DNA of 64,000 nt. Source: Nostoc sp. NIES-4103 (GTDB lineage Bacteria > Cyanobacteriota > Cyanobacteriia > Cyanobacteriales > Nostocaceae). Location of the stretch: the NCBI RefSeq assembly GCF_002368335.1, contig NZ_AP018288.1, forward strand, positions 2,863,039-2,927,038. Direction: 5' to 3'. Below the pieces are notes generated by a model. The model had not been told where the DNA came from and made no database searches. It was given only the letters and a program-made list of their open reading frames with translations. Made by a program: the position numbers and the translations under genes. Positions 1 through 9,421 of this stretch are shown piece after piece. Position 1 is the stretch's first letter, and each line of letters begins with the position of its first letter.

Positions 1-53
1 CCCCCCATCCCCCCATCCCCTCATCCCCCCATCTCCTCTAATAAAATTGTCTC
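1..53. repeat. C-rich low-complexity tract
   Basis: Short runs of CCCCCATC-like units directly precede the first gene. The tract resembles the G-rich gatgaggg repeats found at 7.3 and 12.7 kb read on the other strand. No promoter or ribosome binding site can be recognised in it. Confidence 0.6.
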
Positions 54-1061
54 ATGAGAAAACTTTACTTTTTACTACCTGGAACTGATGGTAAATTCGC
101 TTGTGGCGGTCTTTGGGCAGAGTTAAAAACAATGCATCTCGCTCAGCATATCTGTAGTGCTGATGTTGTAACTTATCGTCAACGAGAAACAGGCAAACTG
201 TTTATAGATGATCTGCTCCAAGAAGATAATTTAGATGATGTAATTTTGGTGATTAGCTGGGGATTTGATATTGCTAAATTAGTGACTAAGCTCAAATCCT
301 ACAATGTTGTTTATCATGCTCACAGTGCAGGTTACAACTTTCAACTTCCTGCGAGTATCCCAATCATCACTGTTAGTCGCAATACAATGGGTTACTGGGG
401 GCAAAAGTCTCATAATTCACTGATTTATTATTTACCAAATCAAATTAGTAACGAATTTAAAAATCTACATCTGGAACGAGATATTGATGTTTTAGTGCAA
501 TCTCGCAAGTCTTCTGAATATTTAATGAAAGAGTTGATTCCAGCATTACAACAGCAATGTCAAGTGTGTGTCGTTGATTCTTATGTAGAAGATTTACCAG
601 GGCTATTTAATCGAGCTAAAATTTACCTCTATGATTCCGCTGAATATTGGGCACAACAGCGTGTAAGTGAAGGATTTGGGCTACAACCTATGGAAGCTCT
701 CGCTTGTGGCTGTCAAGTTTTCTCTAGTATTAATGGTGGACTTTCAGATTACTTAGATCCGGGATTTAATTCATATAAAATTGCTGCATATTCAAAAGAG
801 TATGATGTCCAACGTATCCTGAAGGTACTTAAATCTTCAGTTTTGCCAGCTTTGAGCGAACAGTTTTTTGCAGAGTATCGAACTGAAAATATTATTCAGC
901 GATTTACAGTAATTTTGGATGAATTAAACGATTTTTTTGACCATAAAGCATATCACCAACCTAATATTAAGAGTTTGTCAAGAGGGCGGCTGACAAAATT
1001 ACTTAGCCAAAGGCTATATAGTAAGTTGAAGAAGAAATATTTTCAGGGTCTGTTGCGGTAA
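54..1061 (+). CDS. Glycosyltransferase, family 1/4 type (GT-B fold)
   Basis: This 335-residue protein probably transfers a sugar from a nucleotide-sugar donor to a glycan or cell-surface acceptor in the cytoplasm. The key evidence is the C-terminal stretch EGFGLQPMEALACG (residues 206-219). It matches the EX7E donor-binding motif of GT4-like enzymes, with E206 and E214 eight apart, followed by a small-residue turn and GGL. The N-terminal half has the alternating hydrophobic strands of a Rossmann-like domain but no recognisable acceptor signature. The C-terminal 60 residues are basic and may contact membrane or glycan. The ATG start has no good ribosome binding site and lies just after a C-rich tract. 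Neighbours give no pathway; a polymer glycosyltransferase lies 3.5 kb downstream. Substrate is unknown. Confidence 0.8.
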   Translation: MRKLYFLLPGTDGKFACGGLWAELKTMHLAQHICSADVVTYRQRETGKLFIDDLLQEDNLDDVILVISWGFDIAKLVTKLKSYNVVYHAHSAGYNFQLPASIPIITVSRNTMGYWGQKSHNSLIYYLPNQISNEFKNLHLERDIDVLVQSRKSSEYLMKELIPALQQQCQVCVVDSYVEDLPGLFNRAKIYLYDSAEYWAQQRVSEGFGLQPMEALACGCQVFSSINGGLSDYLDPGFNSYKIAAYSKEYDVQRILKVLKSSVLPALSEQFFAEYRTENIIQRFTVILDELNDFFDHKAYHQPNIKSLSRGRLTKLLSQRLYSKLKKKYFQGLLR

Positions 1062-1332
1062 GTTTCCTGACATACTCCCATGAGGAGAAGAAAGTGGGGA
1101 AAAAGTGTTTTTTCATTTGATGACGGGTGGCGATCGCTGCCCGTAGGACGCTCATAACTGCTATCTTTCAACAAGTTATGTCTGCAACAAGTCCTGCGGA
1201 CGCAGGTTTGTTTAGCCGAGTTAGTGCGCCTTTGCGGTTCTTCCGTATGAAGTCCTCAGATCAGGAAAGATCAAACTCTTCGCTGTAGATAACATAAAAT
1301 TGCACTCGCAAGCCTTATTTTGGGGTTTAATT

Positions 1333-1728
1333 ATGAAATACACACTTGTTGCCTTGTTTGTTGCCATTAGTGCGATCGCCCTAAATCATCCCGCCTACGC
1401 CAGTGAAGAGGAAGTTTCTGCTACTATAACTGATGGCGCTCAGGCTGCTGCTTTAGTCACCGAACCAATCACGATTAATAGTCAAGTAGGTAATGCCATC
1501 AACCGAACTAACAATTTCAAACAAATTGCTGACTCAATTGGATCAGCACGCCAAGGAGAATGCCAAAAGATTAATCCTCTTGATTTGATTAATAATCCGG
1601 GTGCTATCTTCAAACCATGCCAGAAGCAAACAAATAACCAAACTTCTCAAGCTAATGCTGAGCCAATAGAGTATTTCCAGGTTCCTCGACTTGATTCTGG
1701 TATTAATGTTACAGTCACCAAATTTTGA
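1333..1728 (+). CDS. Secreted small protein of unknown function
   Basis: This 131-residue protein begins with a clear Sec signal peptide: a lysine, a hydrophobic core of about 17 residues and an A-x-A cleavage site (HPAYA, then acidic SEEE). The ATG at 1333 is preferred to an in-frame TTG at 1300, which would put 11 unlikely residues before the signal. The mature part is about 110 residues, rich in Asn, Gln and Thr. It has two cysteines flanking an INPLDLINNPGAIF segment that could form one disulfide in the periplasm. I recognise no family. The next gene starts 33 bases downstream, so they may be cotranscribed. Confidence 0.65.
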   Translation: MKYTLVALFVAISAIALNHPAYASEEEVSATITDGAQAAALVTEPITINSQVGNAINRTNNFKQIADSIGSARQGECQKINPLDLINNPGAIFKPCQKQTNNQTSQANAEPIEYFQVPRLDSGINVTVTKF

Positions 1729-1761
1729 TTCAGTAAATTGAATTTTAGTTACCAAGAAAAA

Positions 1762-2085
1762 ATGAGTAAGTATCAAATCAACATCGATTTCAGTAATGTA
1801 GATTTAGCTTCTCTGGAAACAGATGAGGATTTCAAGAAACAGGCAAAAATATTACTGCCCCAAGCACTTGTAAAACTAGGCGAGACAGTAGGTGAAAAGA
1901 CTTGGGAGGAATTAAATAACAATCAGAACAAAGCAGGAACTAAACAGAAATTTTCTCAAAGTGAAAAACGCCGCTTTATTCAAGAAACAGGGAAAAATTA
2001 TCAGCGTCATGCAAGTAACCGAGAAAGGCAAGAACTAGAAGACTACATAGTGGAGCAATTACGTAGTCACAAGCATGGAGCCTAA
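1762..2085 (+). CDS. Small charged cytoplasmic protein, unknown
   Basis: The protein has 107 residues from the ATG at 1762; a TTG at 1738 in the same frame is less likely. It is highly charged and predicted mostly helical, without signal peptide or membrane segment. The C-terminal half (QSEKRRFIQETGKNYQRHAS and onward) is very basic and then strongly mixed-charge, which could bind nucleic acid or a protein partner, but this is only inference. It follows the secreted protein gene closely. No family recognised. Confidence 0.55.
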   Translation: MSKYQINIDFSNVDLASLETDEDFKKQAKILLPQALVKLGETVGEKTWEELNNNQNKAGTKQKFSQSEKRRFIQETGKNYQRHASNRERQELEDYIVEQLRSHKHGA

Positions 2086-2094
2086 GCTTAACTA

Positions 2095-2245
2095 GTAATT
2101 TTAGATTTTAGATTTGGGATTTGAGATTTTGGTAATAGCTTTCTGGTTCATACCTGGGAAAATCGTCACTTAAAATTTCCCAGCCTCTACCGAGAGTGGT
2201 CGGGATAAATCCAAAATCGGCAATCTAAAATCTAAAAAATTATTT
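2095..2245. repeat. Inverted dispersed repeat (tagattttaga type)
   Basis: The segment starts with repeated TTTAGAT words and ends with their complement (AATCTAAAATCTAAAA near 2220-2238), so it can fold into a long imperfect hairpin. It contains no ORF. It sits between the small charged protein gene and the methyltransferase gene. A similar TTTTAGATTTGAGATTTT stretch recurs near 61903-61922. Confidence 0.55.
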
Positions 2246-2370
2246 ACCTCGCAGTTTTCTATACTCAGTCTGTTGGAAGCCGCTTTCTTTGCCAAGCATT
2301 AATAAATTCCAGAATGCACCGCCTAAAACTTAAAATATAGGTAGTTATTTCGCTTCATTTCTTCAAGCTG

Positions 2371-3315
2371 ATGAACAACAAGATTAAGCCAGATTGGGCT
2401 GGTGAAACTGTACTCTCCAATTTTGTTAATCTCCTCATCCAGACCAAACCTGTGTATAAATTGATGAAAAACCAGGCTAGGCAAGTATTGATTAAAACAG
2501 CTGAGAAAAAAGGTGTTCCTTGGCGCAAAAACTATGAAGTTCTTGCAGCATCAGGAGCAAAGCAACTGTTGACTGAGGTGACTAATCCCGACGTTGTTTA
2601 TCCAGACTACTACAAAGTACCCTTTCATGCGTACTCCGAAGGCAACCTCTGTTGGGAAGCTGCTTTTGAAACAGAGTCAGCGACCTATGCAATGGCGTTG
2701 CGTGTCTGGCCTCAAGAAGACCTGACTTGGGAAGCCGCTCATGCAAGGCTTAGAGGTAGCTTTCATCAAGTTCTAGCAACCCATGGCCCTGAACAGGTGA
2801 GAGATATTTTAGACATTGGCTGCTCAGTAGGTGTCTCTACTTTGGCACTGCACCGCTACTACCAGCAAAAGCAAGGACATCCAGTTCGCACTGTTGGTTT
2901 AGATTTGTCACCCTATATGCTTGCTGTTGCAAAGACTAGGGATGTCGATCATGAAATATCCCAGTGGCTCCATGCTAGAGCAGAAGACACGGGACTACCA
3001 GACAATTCTTTTGACTTGGTGACCCTGCAATTTGTCACTCATGAGCTTCCAGACTATGCCAGCAAAGCAATTTTTGCTGAAGCTAAAAGACTGTTGCGAC
3101 CAGGTGGTGTCATAGCATTAGTAGACAATAATCCGCGATCGCCTGTTATCCAAAACTTACCCCCTGTTCTCTTCACTTTAATGAAAAGTACGGAACCTTG
3201 GAGCGATAACTATTACACATTCGATCTTGAAGCCACATTGCAAGCAGTGGGTTTCACAGAACCGATTACCGTTGCTAGCGACCCCCGTCACCGCACCATT
3301 GTTGCTAGGAGTTAG
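2371..3315 (+). CDS. Class I SAM-dependent methyltransferase
   Basis: The protein has 314 residues. The methyltransferase domain occupies the C-terminal two thirds: motif I DIGCSVGVS at 148-156, an acidic strand end (VGLDLSPYML) that would bind the ribose of S-adenosylmethionine, then a motif like LPDNSFDLVTLQFVTHELPD and LLRPGGVIALVDNN. This arrangement is that of the Methyltransf_11/25 families. The first 140 residues form an extra domain with several Trp residues (YYKVPFHAYSEGNLCWEAAFE), perhaps for the substrate. The substrate is not identifiable. The 3' end of this gene is partly duplicated in the repeat tract just downstream. Confidence 0.85.
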   Translation: MNNKIKPDWAGETVLSNFVNLLIQTKPVYKLMKNQARQVLIKTAEKKGVPWRKNYEVLAASGAKQLLTEVTNPDVVYPDYYKVPFHAYSEGNLCWEAAFETESATYAMALRVWPQEDLTWEAAHARLRGSFHQVLATHGPEQVRDILDIGCSVGVSTLALHRYYQQKQGHPVRTVGLDLSPYMLAVAKTRDVDHEISQWLHARAEDTGLPDNSFDLVTLQFVTHELPDYASKAIFAEAKRLLRPGGVIALVDNNPRSPVIQNLPPVLFTLMKSTEPWSDNYYTFDLEATLQAVGFTEPITVASDPRHRTIVARS

Positions 3316-3540
3316 GAGTTAGGAGTTAGGAGTTAGGAGTTAGGAGTTAGGAGTTAGGAGTTAGGAGTTAGGAGTTATGAGTTAGGAGTAAAGAATTATC
3401 TCCCCTGCTCCCCCTGCTCCCCTTACCGTTGCTAGCGACCCCCGTCACCGCACCATTGTTGCTAGGAGTTAGGAGTTAGGAGTTAGGAGTTAGGAGTTAG
3501 GAGTAAAGAATTATCTCCCCTGCTCCCCCTGCTCCCCTCC
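3266..3540. repeat. Heptanucleotide array with tandem copy of a gene end
   Basis: About ten GGAGTTA heptamers follow the methyltransferase stop. The last 45 bases of the gene, plus heptamers and a GCTCCCCCTGCTCCCC stretch, then occur a second time 157 bases downstream (3266 onward matches 3423 onward). Copy two has fewer heptamers. The stretch is a short tandem repeat array of the kind common in heterocystous cyanobacteria, enlarged by slippage or unequal recombination. Confidence 0.8.
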
Positions 3541-4542
3541 TCAAGAACCTTGTTTCCTGAAAGTTAGGAGTTGGAAATGTTGGCTTCTTTCTCCTCTTTT
3601 CTTATATCCTTATGTCTCATAAGATTAGTAGCAAAAGTTTCCAAATAAATGTATAAATAGAATCTGATTTGATAAGTTTTATATCTCAATTATCATTTTT
3701 TATAAATTGATATTTTTAGACTTATTTCTTCCAGATAGCATCTGTTTTCCTAGAAGAGATGATCAAAATAAAAGAAACTGGCGAGGTCAGTATAATTTAC
3801 TTAACTTGAGTTTGAATAAAAGTTAGTGTAATACCTATTTAAATAATCTTTGCGACAGATCGATTAACTGTAGGGGCGTACAGCTGTCATTGGTGTCAAC
3901 AATCGCGTGAAACCCTTGTAAAAACGAGATTTTGAATTTACTAACTTACTATTATGCTTCGCGTCACCCCACCCCGGCTTTGCTGGCGCAAAACCTCCCC
4001 TCCCCTTACTAAGGGGAGGGGCTGGGGGTGGGGTGAAACGACTGTGAAATAAGCTTTTTGACTTAAGTTGACACCAATGTACAGCTGTACGCCCCTACAA
4101 GATATCTGTTGCATTCTTTTTTCAACGGGATATTTGTATAATATACTGACCAGTAATTACACTATCTGATATTGATTTAATTATATGTTTTACCCTAAAA
4201 TTTTTCATTAATTTGTTTAAGTGAATACTACATTACTGAAATTATCAGGGTAATAAGGTTTTAATAAAATAAGTCAAAATTCGACCAATAGTTATTGACA
4301 AAATACTTAACAATCGTTTGCTACGTTGCATTTGGTATGATTTTTACCAATGAATGATTGTTAAAGTGATTAAAAAAAACTAAAGCAAATTTCTCAAATA
4401 ATTATCGCTGTTCAGAGAAATTTGAGTTAACCTTGGAACTTAGCAATTGTAGAGAACACATGTTGTTACTGGGTGGCAACATTAGAGATTCACTTTGATC
4501 TCTATGTAATCGAACCAGCAAGTAAAATGATTATCATAGAAT
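3541..4542. other. Long non-coding spacer
   Basis: This kilobase lacks any convincing ORF and is A+T-rich apart from the inverted-repeat element at 3870-4098. The 440 bases before the next gene may hold its promoter, but no individual box stands out. Confidence 0.5.
3870..4098. mobile_element. MITE-like inverted-repeat element, family A, copy 1
   Basis: A 229-bp element with near-perfect terminal inverted repeats of about 31 bp (GTAGGGGCGTACAGCTGT... and its complement). A G+C-rich hairpin core is built from CCTCCCCTTA and TAAGGGGAGG. There is no ORF. A second copy lies at 60153-60383 with the inside reversed, and a lone end lies at 47316-47365. No clear target duplication is visible. The structure fits a MITE mobilised by a transposase encoded elsewhere. 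Confidence 0.75.
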
Positions 4543-6162
4543 ATGCAAGAAGGAAGCTTTATTTGGGGTCATCTAGAAAAACAGCATCGCGCGGTTGACA
4601 AATGGATTGATCGGGTATGGCTAGTAGTGCTGCTGTTGGCAGCAGTTTTACTGTTTAGCATCAATCTGGGGGGGTTACCGCTCTTAGATTGGGATGAAGG
4701 TACTGTGGCACACGTTGCGCGAGAAATTTGGAGTGCCCCAGCAGGTTCAATGCGCTGGCTTTATCCAACATTAGGAGGAGAACCTTATCAAAACAGGCCT
4801 CCCCTAATGCATTTGCTAATTGCTTGGGCTTATTCTTTGGGTGGCGTGAATGAGTGGACAGTCCGATTACCTGGAGCGATTTTAACATCATTTTCCGTAC
4901 CTTTGCTGTATTGCATTGGTAGAGAAATATTTCGCCAACGTTGGGCAGCGATTTATAGCGCTTTGATTTACCTGACAATGCTGCCTGTAGTGCGTTATGG
5001 CAGGTTAGCCATATTGGATGGCGCAGTGGTAAGTTTTTTGATGGTGATGATGTTGTGCGTGCTGCGATCGCGCCGTGATTTACGTTATTGTCTCGGTATT
5101 GGCATTGGTTGTGGGTTGATTTGCCTGACTAAAGGCTTGTTTGGCATATTGCTGGGTGCGATCGCGATCGTATTTTTGTTTTGGGATACACCCAGATTGC
5201 TGACTAGTTACTATTTTTGGACAGCAATCTTAATTGGCATTTTACCTGTAGCTTGTTGGTACGGGCTGCAACTGATGCACTATGGTTACACTTTTATCCA
5301 AAGTGGACTGGTTAATCCCTCTGTCAACCACATCGTCACATTAGTCGAGAGGGATTCTCAACCACCTTGGTACTACGTCATTGAAATTTTGAAGTGGACA
5401 TGGCCGTGGTTAGTATTCTTACCACAAAGTGTGCGTTTAGTCTGGGAAAATCGCAATCTTAGCTGGGCAAAACTCGTATTGGTGTGGAGTTGTGTTTATC
5501 TGCTAATCATTTCCTTGATAGACGCTAAACTTCCCTGGTATATATTCCCGATTTACCCTAGTTTAGCCTTAGCTCTTGGCGCCCAGTTAGCCGAGACAGA
5601 AAACTTACCTATACTGTCATCGTATCCCCGTGCTTGGATAGCTGGTTTTTCCATACTTGCTGTGGTGGCTTCCGCTAGTAGTATTTACTTTAGTTGGGGT
5701 ACTACACCGAAAACTGACTTACAGTTGATTTTTGCCGCAGTAGCTTTAACTATGACATTGGCAGCTATTTTGGCAGAACGAGGGGATGGGCAATTTTTGA
5801 AGATTTTGTTTTGGGGGAGTTATATTTCGCTGCTGCTATTGATCAAATCCAACTACTGGGTTTGGGAATTATGGGAAGCTTATCCAGTCAAACCAGTGGC
5901 GGCGATGATAGCACAGGCAAATCCAGCCGTAAAGAAGATTTACACATCTTTTCCTTATCATCGTCCCTCGCTGGATTTTTATAGCGATCGCACCATCATT
6001 CCCGCTTCTATTGGTGAACTGCAATATTATTGGCACTACAACGGTCAACCATACTTCTTATTGAATGCATCTGCTTTCAAAGACCTCAAATTGGAATCCA
6101 TAAAGTTAGTTGGCGAAGCTGGAGGTTGGAAACTGGTCACAAAAGAGATTAATCGGCTTTAG
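4543..6162 (+). CDS. ArnT/PMT-type membrane glycosyltransferase (GT39/GT83)
   Basis: A 539-residue polytopic membrane protein with roughly ten to twelve hydrophobic helices. It resembles the PMT_2 group of enzymes, which use polyprenyl-phosphate sugars to glycosylate lipids or proteins on the outer face of the cytoplasmic membrane. After the first helix it has LLDWDEGTVAHVARE (residues 47-61), matching the conserved acidic motif of the first periplasmic loop where the catalytic Asp lies. PYQNRPPLMHLLIAWAY further on is also typical. The C-terminal periplasmic domain is about 110 residues. It stands alone, so the acceptor (lipid A-like, exopolysaccharide or protein) cannot be told. Confidence 0.85.
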   Translation: MQEGSFIWGHLEKQHRAVDKWIDRVWLVVLLLAAVLLFSINLGGLPLLDWDEGTVAHVAREIWSAPAGSMRWLYPTLGGEPYQNRPPLMHLLIAWAYSLGGVNEWTVRLPGAILTSFSVPLLYCIGREIFRQRWAAIYSALIYLTMLPVVRYGRLAILDGAVVSFLMVMMLCVLRSRRDLRYCLGIGIGCGLICLTKGLFGILLGAIAIVFLFWDTPRLLTSYYFWTAILIGILPVACWYGLQLMHYGYTFIQSGLVNPSVNHIVTLVERDSQPPWYYVIEILKWTWPWLVFLPQSVRLVWENRNLSWAKLVLVWSCVYLLIISLIDAKLPWYIFPIYPSLALALGAQLAETENLPILSSYPRAWIAGFSILAVVASASSIYFSWGTTPKTDLQLIFAAVALTMTLAAILAERGDGQFLKILFWGSYISLLLLIKSNYWVWELWEAYPVKPVAAMIAQANPAVKKIYTSFPYHRPSLDFYSDRTIIPASIGELQYYWHYNGQPYFLLNASAFKDLKLESIKLVGEAGGWKLVTKEINRL

Positions 6163-6499
6163 CATAGGCAAAAGTGTGATTAAAGCCTGACACCATTTCA
6201 CAAAAATCTTGATACATATAAGGTAAATATAAATACTCAAAAAATTTACCTAATTTTGGGCTTTTCACCTTCGTGTCTTAGCGCCTTTGTGAGGCAGTAC
6301 GGTCTTGGGGTTTCCCCAAGTGGAGTAACTGCCGAACCCGAAGGGTGGTTAAAAAATTGACTTGAAAACCACTAAGACACTAAGACACCAAGCAAAATAC
6401 ATTACACCTTAAAAAGGCTAGTCCTGGTTGAGATAAAACAGCTGACGATTTCTCTTACTGAAACCGTGTCCTATTTACCCTCAATACCATTAAATATAT
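6163..6499. repeat. Spacer with hairpin repeats
   Basis: The spacer contains a GGCAGT...ACTGCC hairpin (6293-6333) with a CTTGGGGTTTCCCCAAG core, flanked by an outer inverted pair (CTTAGCGCCTTTGTG on the left, ACCACTAAGACACTAAGACA on the right). It is one copy of a family also seen near 9485, 49265, 53211 and 63870. No gene is present. Confidence 0.6.
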
Positions 6500-6886
6500 C
6501 TATGGTGATTCTTTTCCTGATTCTTTAATTTTCTCGTTTCCAGGAAGTGCTTGCTGGTCATTGCTGACGCTTTGCCCAGTCACAGCAATCATGCTCAAGA
6601 GAATAGCACCTCCTATAGCCAAAGCCACCAGAGGACGCTTGAACAGGATAAAATCCCTTACAATCCTAGCTATAGGGCTGCTTTGACGGCGTAGCGCTGA
6701 ACAAATCAAAATTTGTTTGAGCGTAAACGGATCACGGACATAATGACCGCTGCGACAGACTACCACTCTTTCTTGGCAATACGGACAACTAAACAAGCCA
6801 ATGTAGCTCTTGATTGGTTTTTGTTTAGCATTTCTTTGGCAAATGGGGCAAGTAACATAATGATTATCAAAGGTGTGTATATTCAT
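6500..6886 (-). CDS. Zinc-ribbon membrane protein, unknown function
   Basis: A 128-residue protein. The N-terminus has CPICQR (residue 14 on) and CPYCQE (residue 34 on), two CPxC knuckles about 20 residues apart that form a classic zinc ribbon. A basic region follows and then one transmembrane helix (about residues 83-103, PLVALAIGGAILLSMIAVTG). The C-terminal tail is short, polar and charged. The likely topology is a cytoplasmic zinc ribbon anchored to a membrane. I know no function for it. The C-terminus, with GNEKIKESGKESP, looks unstructured. Confidence 0.7.
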   Translation of the reverse strand: MNIHTFDNHYVTCPICQRNAKQKPIKSYIGLFSCPYCQERVVVCRSGHYVRDPFTLKQILICSALRRQSSPIARIVRDFILFKRPLVALAIGGAILLSMIAVTGQSVSNDQQALPGNEKIKESGKESP

Positions 6887-7531
6887 CTAACTCGTCCGCC
6901 TAGTCCATTTATTCGCTCTATAACAATATTTATATTTAATTTCCTAGCAAGCTTAGTAGGCTTGCCAGTATGAGATGACACCAGCCATTAATCACACATC
7001 TAATTATATTTCTACTAAGGATGACTCAATGGTCGCAACACGAGTATAGCTAGATTTAGGTGAGGATGACTCCTATTTAGTGCTTGCCTGTGATACTCTA
7101 TTAAGCTGACAAATATTATGTTTTCTTTATAGAGAAGAAGTTGGCACTCACTTGCACCTAAAGAGCGATCGCGCTCTCATCTAACTATTAATTCTCTCCC
7201 ATTTAACTATTTTCCCCACAAAAATTTTGAGCAGCAGCATTTTTTTAACCAAAGCTTTATGAAGGCGGAGGGGAGATGGGGGGATGAGGGAGATGAGGGG
7301 GATGAGGGAGATGAGGGGGATGAGGGAGATGAGGGGGATGGGGGAGTTTGATCTCCCAATTCCCAATTCCCAATTCCCTACTCCCAATTCCCTACTCCCT
7401 ATTCCCTCTTCTCCCTGTCTTCGGTAAATCAAGTAAATCAAACATAGCTTGTCTGGTTGATAAATAATGGCTCACAATGAGAAGTAACAGATAAAAATTT
7501 AAATTTTTTCTTACATTTACCCTCCCTCTCA
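6887..7531. other. Spacer with 18-bp G-rich tandem repeats
   Basis: From about 7265 to 7345 the sequence is a tandem array with an 18-bp period (GATGAGGGAGATGAGGGG). It is followed by repeated CCAATTCCC and CTACTCCCTATTCCC words at 7350-7410. Minus-strand ORFs here merely translate the repeats (repeating PLISLI). The rest is A+T-rich and probably carries the promoter of the ClC gene, although none is assignable. Confidence 0.65.
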
Positions 7532-9421
7532 ATGACTCTCTTGCCTCCCACTGATCTGAGGAAGGTAACGGAACAACCTGTCTTTCCTACACCTTCTGTC
7601 CGTTTAACACAGCTGATTAACCGTTTTCAACTATCCCCAGAAACTGTTGTACTGTTTTTAGCCATGCTAATTGGTGGCGGTACAGGTATGGGTGTGGTGA
7701 CGTTTCACTATTTGATTGAGCTGATTCACCACCTGATGCTGGAAAATTTAATGGGTGCGATCGGTGTCTGGGGTGCTTGGACTCTGGCTTGCGTTCCTAC
7801 CCTTGGTGGATTAATCGTGGCATTGATGCGCTGGCGCACTCAAGACTTTGGGCCTGGACTTTCATCTCTAATCGCTGCCTCTCTTGGTAAAGAAATTAAG
7901 CAACCATTACGACCAGTGACCAAGATGGTCGCCGCATCTGTTTCCTTGGGAAGTGGTGCTTCTTTGGGGCCAGAGGGGCCAAGTGTAGAAATTGGTGCCA
8001 ATTTTGGCATGTTATTGTCTCTCATACTACAAGTATCTCAAGAAAGACAGCGGTTACTTTTGGGTGCTGGTGCTGCTGCGGGATTGGCTGCTGGTTTTAA
8101 TGCTCCCATCGCTGGGGTATTTTTTGCTCTAGAAGTGGTAATGGGGGCTACATCTTTTGCTACTTCTGCTGTAAGTGTGGTGTTATTAGCTGCTGTGGTG
8201 GCAGCATTAATCGCTCAAATTGGTTTAGGCACACAACCGGCTTTTGCTTTACCTGTTTACCAAGTGCGTAGTCCCTTAGAATTACCGCTTTATCTGGGCT
8301 TAGGTTTGGGAGCCAGTTTAATTTCTCTAACATATACTCAATTAATTCGTTTAGCAAAAGCCTGCTTTGCTGGAAATGTACCGGGATTTGACTTTTTGGG
8401 ACGGATTCCTAAATACATTCATCCAATTATGGGCGGCGTAATTATCGGCACAGTGGCTTTGTACTTTCCGCAAATTTTAGGCATCGGTTACGAAACTGTG
8501 GAAGCAATGCTTCAGGATGTGGAGTTTTCGCTGCTTTTGTTAATTGAACTGCTGGTTGTCAAATTATTGATCACTGCTATTAGTGCTGGTAGTGGATTTG
8601 TGGGTGGTTTGTTTGCACCAGCCATGTTTCTGGGCGCTTCTTTTGGTTCGGCTTATGCCAAAATTTTAGCCTTAATAGCACCAACAATTAGCGAACAAAT
8701 GGCTGCTCCTCCAGCTTACGCGATGGTGGGTATGGCAGCAGTTTTGGCTGCAAGTGTGAGGGCACCGTTAACTGCTATCTTATTGCTGTTTGAATTAACC
8801 CGCGACTACCGCATCGTTTTACCTTTGATGGCAGCAGTGGGGTTAAGTGTTTGGCTAATAGAGCGAATTAAACCAAATTTTAACTCTAACTCGAATCTAC
8901 AGCAGATTGGTCTTTCTGCATTAAAAGACGAACAAGCAGAAATTGTGCAACAAATCTTAGTAGAAGATGCTATGCTTTGTTGCCCAAAAAAATTGCCTGC
9001 TAGTTTAAATGTGGTAGACGCGGCCATGGAAATGATCCGCGATCGCTGCCGTAGTGCTTTAGTGGTTAATGAAACAGAACAATTAGTTGGTATCCTTTCT
9101 CTGGAAGATATTAATCATACTCTTTCGGCATGGCAAAATCACCCGAATTCCTCTACTGAAATCCAGAGTAATTTAGCCAGTCAAACACTCATAGATATTT
9201 GTACAACTGAAATTCTTTATGCTTGGCGGGATGAACCCTTATCTGAAGCTTTAGACCGCATGAGTTTAAGAGGTTTGCATCAGCTACCGGTGGTAGCACG
9301 AGACAACCATGAACGCATTTTAGGCTTGCTTGAACGTGAGCAAATTGCATTAACATGCAACTTGGCAGTAACACGTAAGGCACTTCACCCCTATTTACCA
9401 GTGCGAGCCACAAAGATATAG
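7532..9421 (+). CDS. ClC-type anion channel/transporter with tandem CBS domains
   Basis: A 629-residue protein: a ClC membrane domain (about residues 35-445) followed by two CBS domains (about 480-540 and 555-620) that may sense nucleotides. GPEGP at 146-150 carries the gating glutamate E148, and GGLFAPAMFLG provides the GxFxP motif. The first selectivity motif reads GPGLS (107-111) in place of GSGIP. A proline at the central serine position is associated with nitrate preference in plant CLCa, so the ion may be nitrate or chloride. It acts as a dimer in the cytoplasmic or thylakoid membrane. Monocistronic by context. Family assignment is firm; the ion is open. Confidence 0.93.
   Translation: MTLLPPTDLRKVTEQPVFPTPSVRLTQLINRFQLSPETVVLFLAMLIGGGTGMGVVTFHYLIELIHHLMLENLMGAIGVWGAWTLACVPTLGGLIVALMRWRTQDFGPGLSSLIAASLGKEIKQPLRPVTKMVAASVSLGSGASLGPEGPSVEIGANFGMLLSLILQVSQERQRLLLGAGAAAGLAAGFNAPIAGVFFALEVVMGATSFATSAVSVVLLAAVVAALIAQIGLGTQPAFALPVYQVRSPLELPLYLGLGLGASLISLTYTQLIRLAKACFAGNVPGFDFLGRIPKYIHPIMGGVIIGTVALYFPQILGIGYETVEAMLQDVEFSLLLLIELLVVKLLITAISAGSGFVGGLFAPAMFLGASFGSAYAKILALIAPTISEQMAAPPAYAMVGMAAVLAASVRAPLTAILLLFELTRDYRIVLPLMAAVGLSVWLIERIKPNFNSNSNLQQIGLSALKDEQAEIVQQILVEDAMLCCPKKLPASLNVVDAAMEMIRDRCRSALVVNETEQLVGILSLEDINHTLSAWQNHPNSSTEIQSNLASQTLIDICTTEILYAWRDEPLSEALDRMSLRGLHQLPVVARDNHERILGLLEREQIALTCNLAVTRKALHPYLPVRATKI

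Noticed and set aside
3306..3520. Possible CRISPR array in the GGAGTTA tract
   Set aside because: Units are 7 bp and directly adjacent, without unique spacers; no cas genes are nearby.
6713..6973. 86-codon plus-strand ORF
   Set aside because: It overlaps the zinc-ribbon gene antisense and has no family features.
7181..7441. 86-codon minus-strand ORF
   Set aside because: It only translates the gatgaggg tandem repeats (PLISLI repeated).
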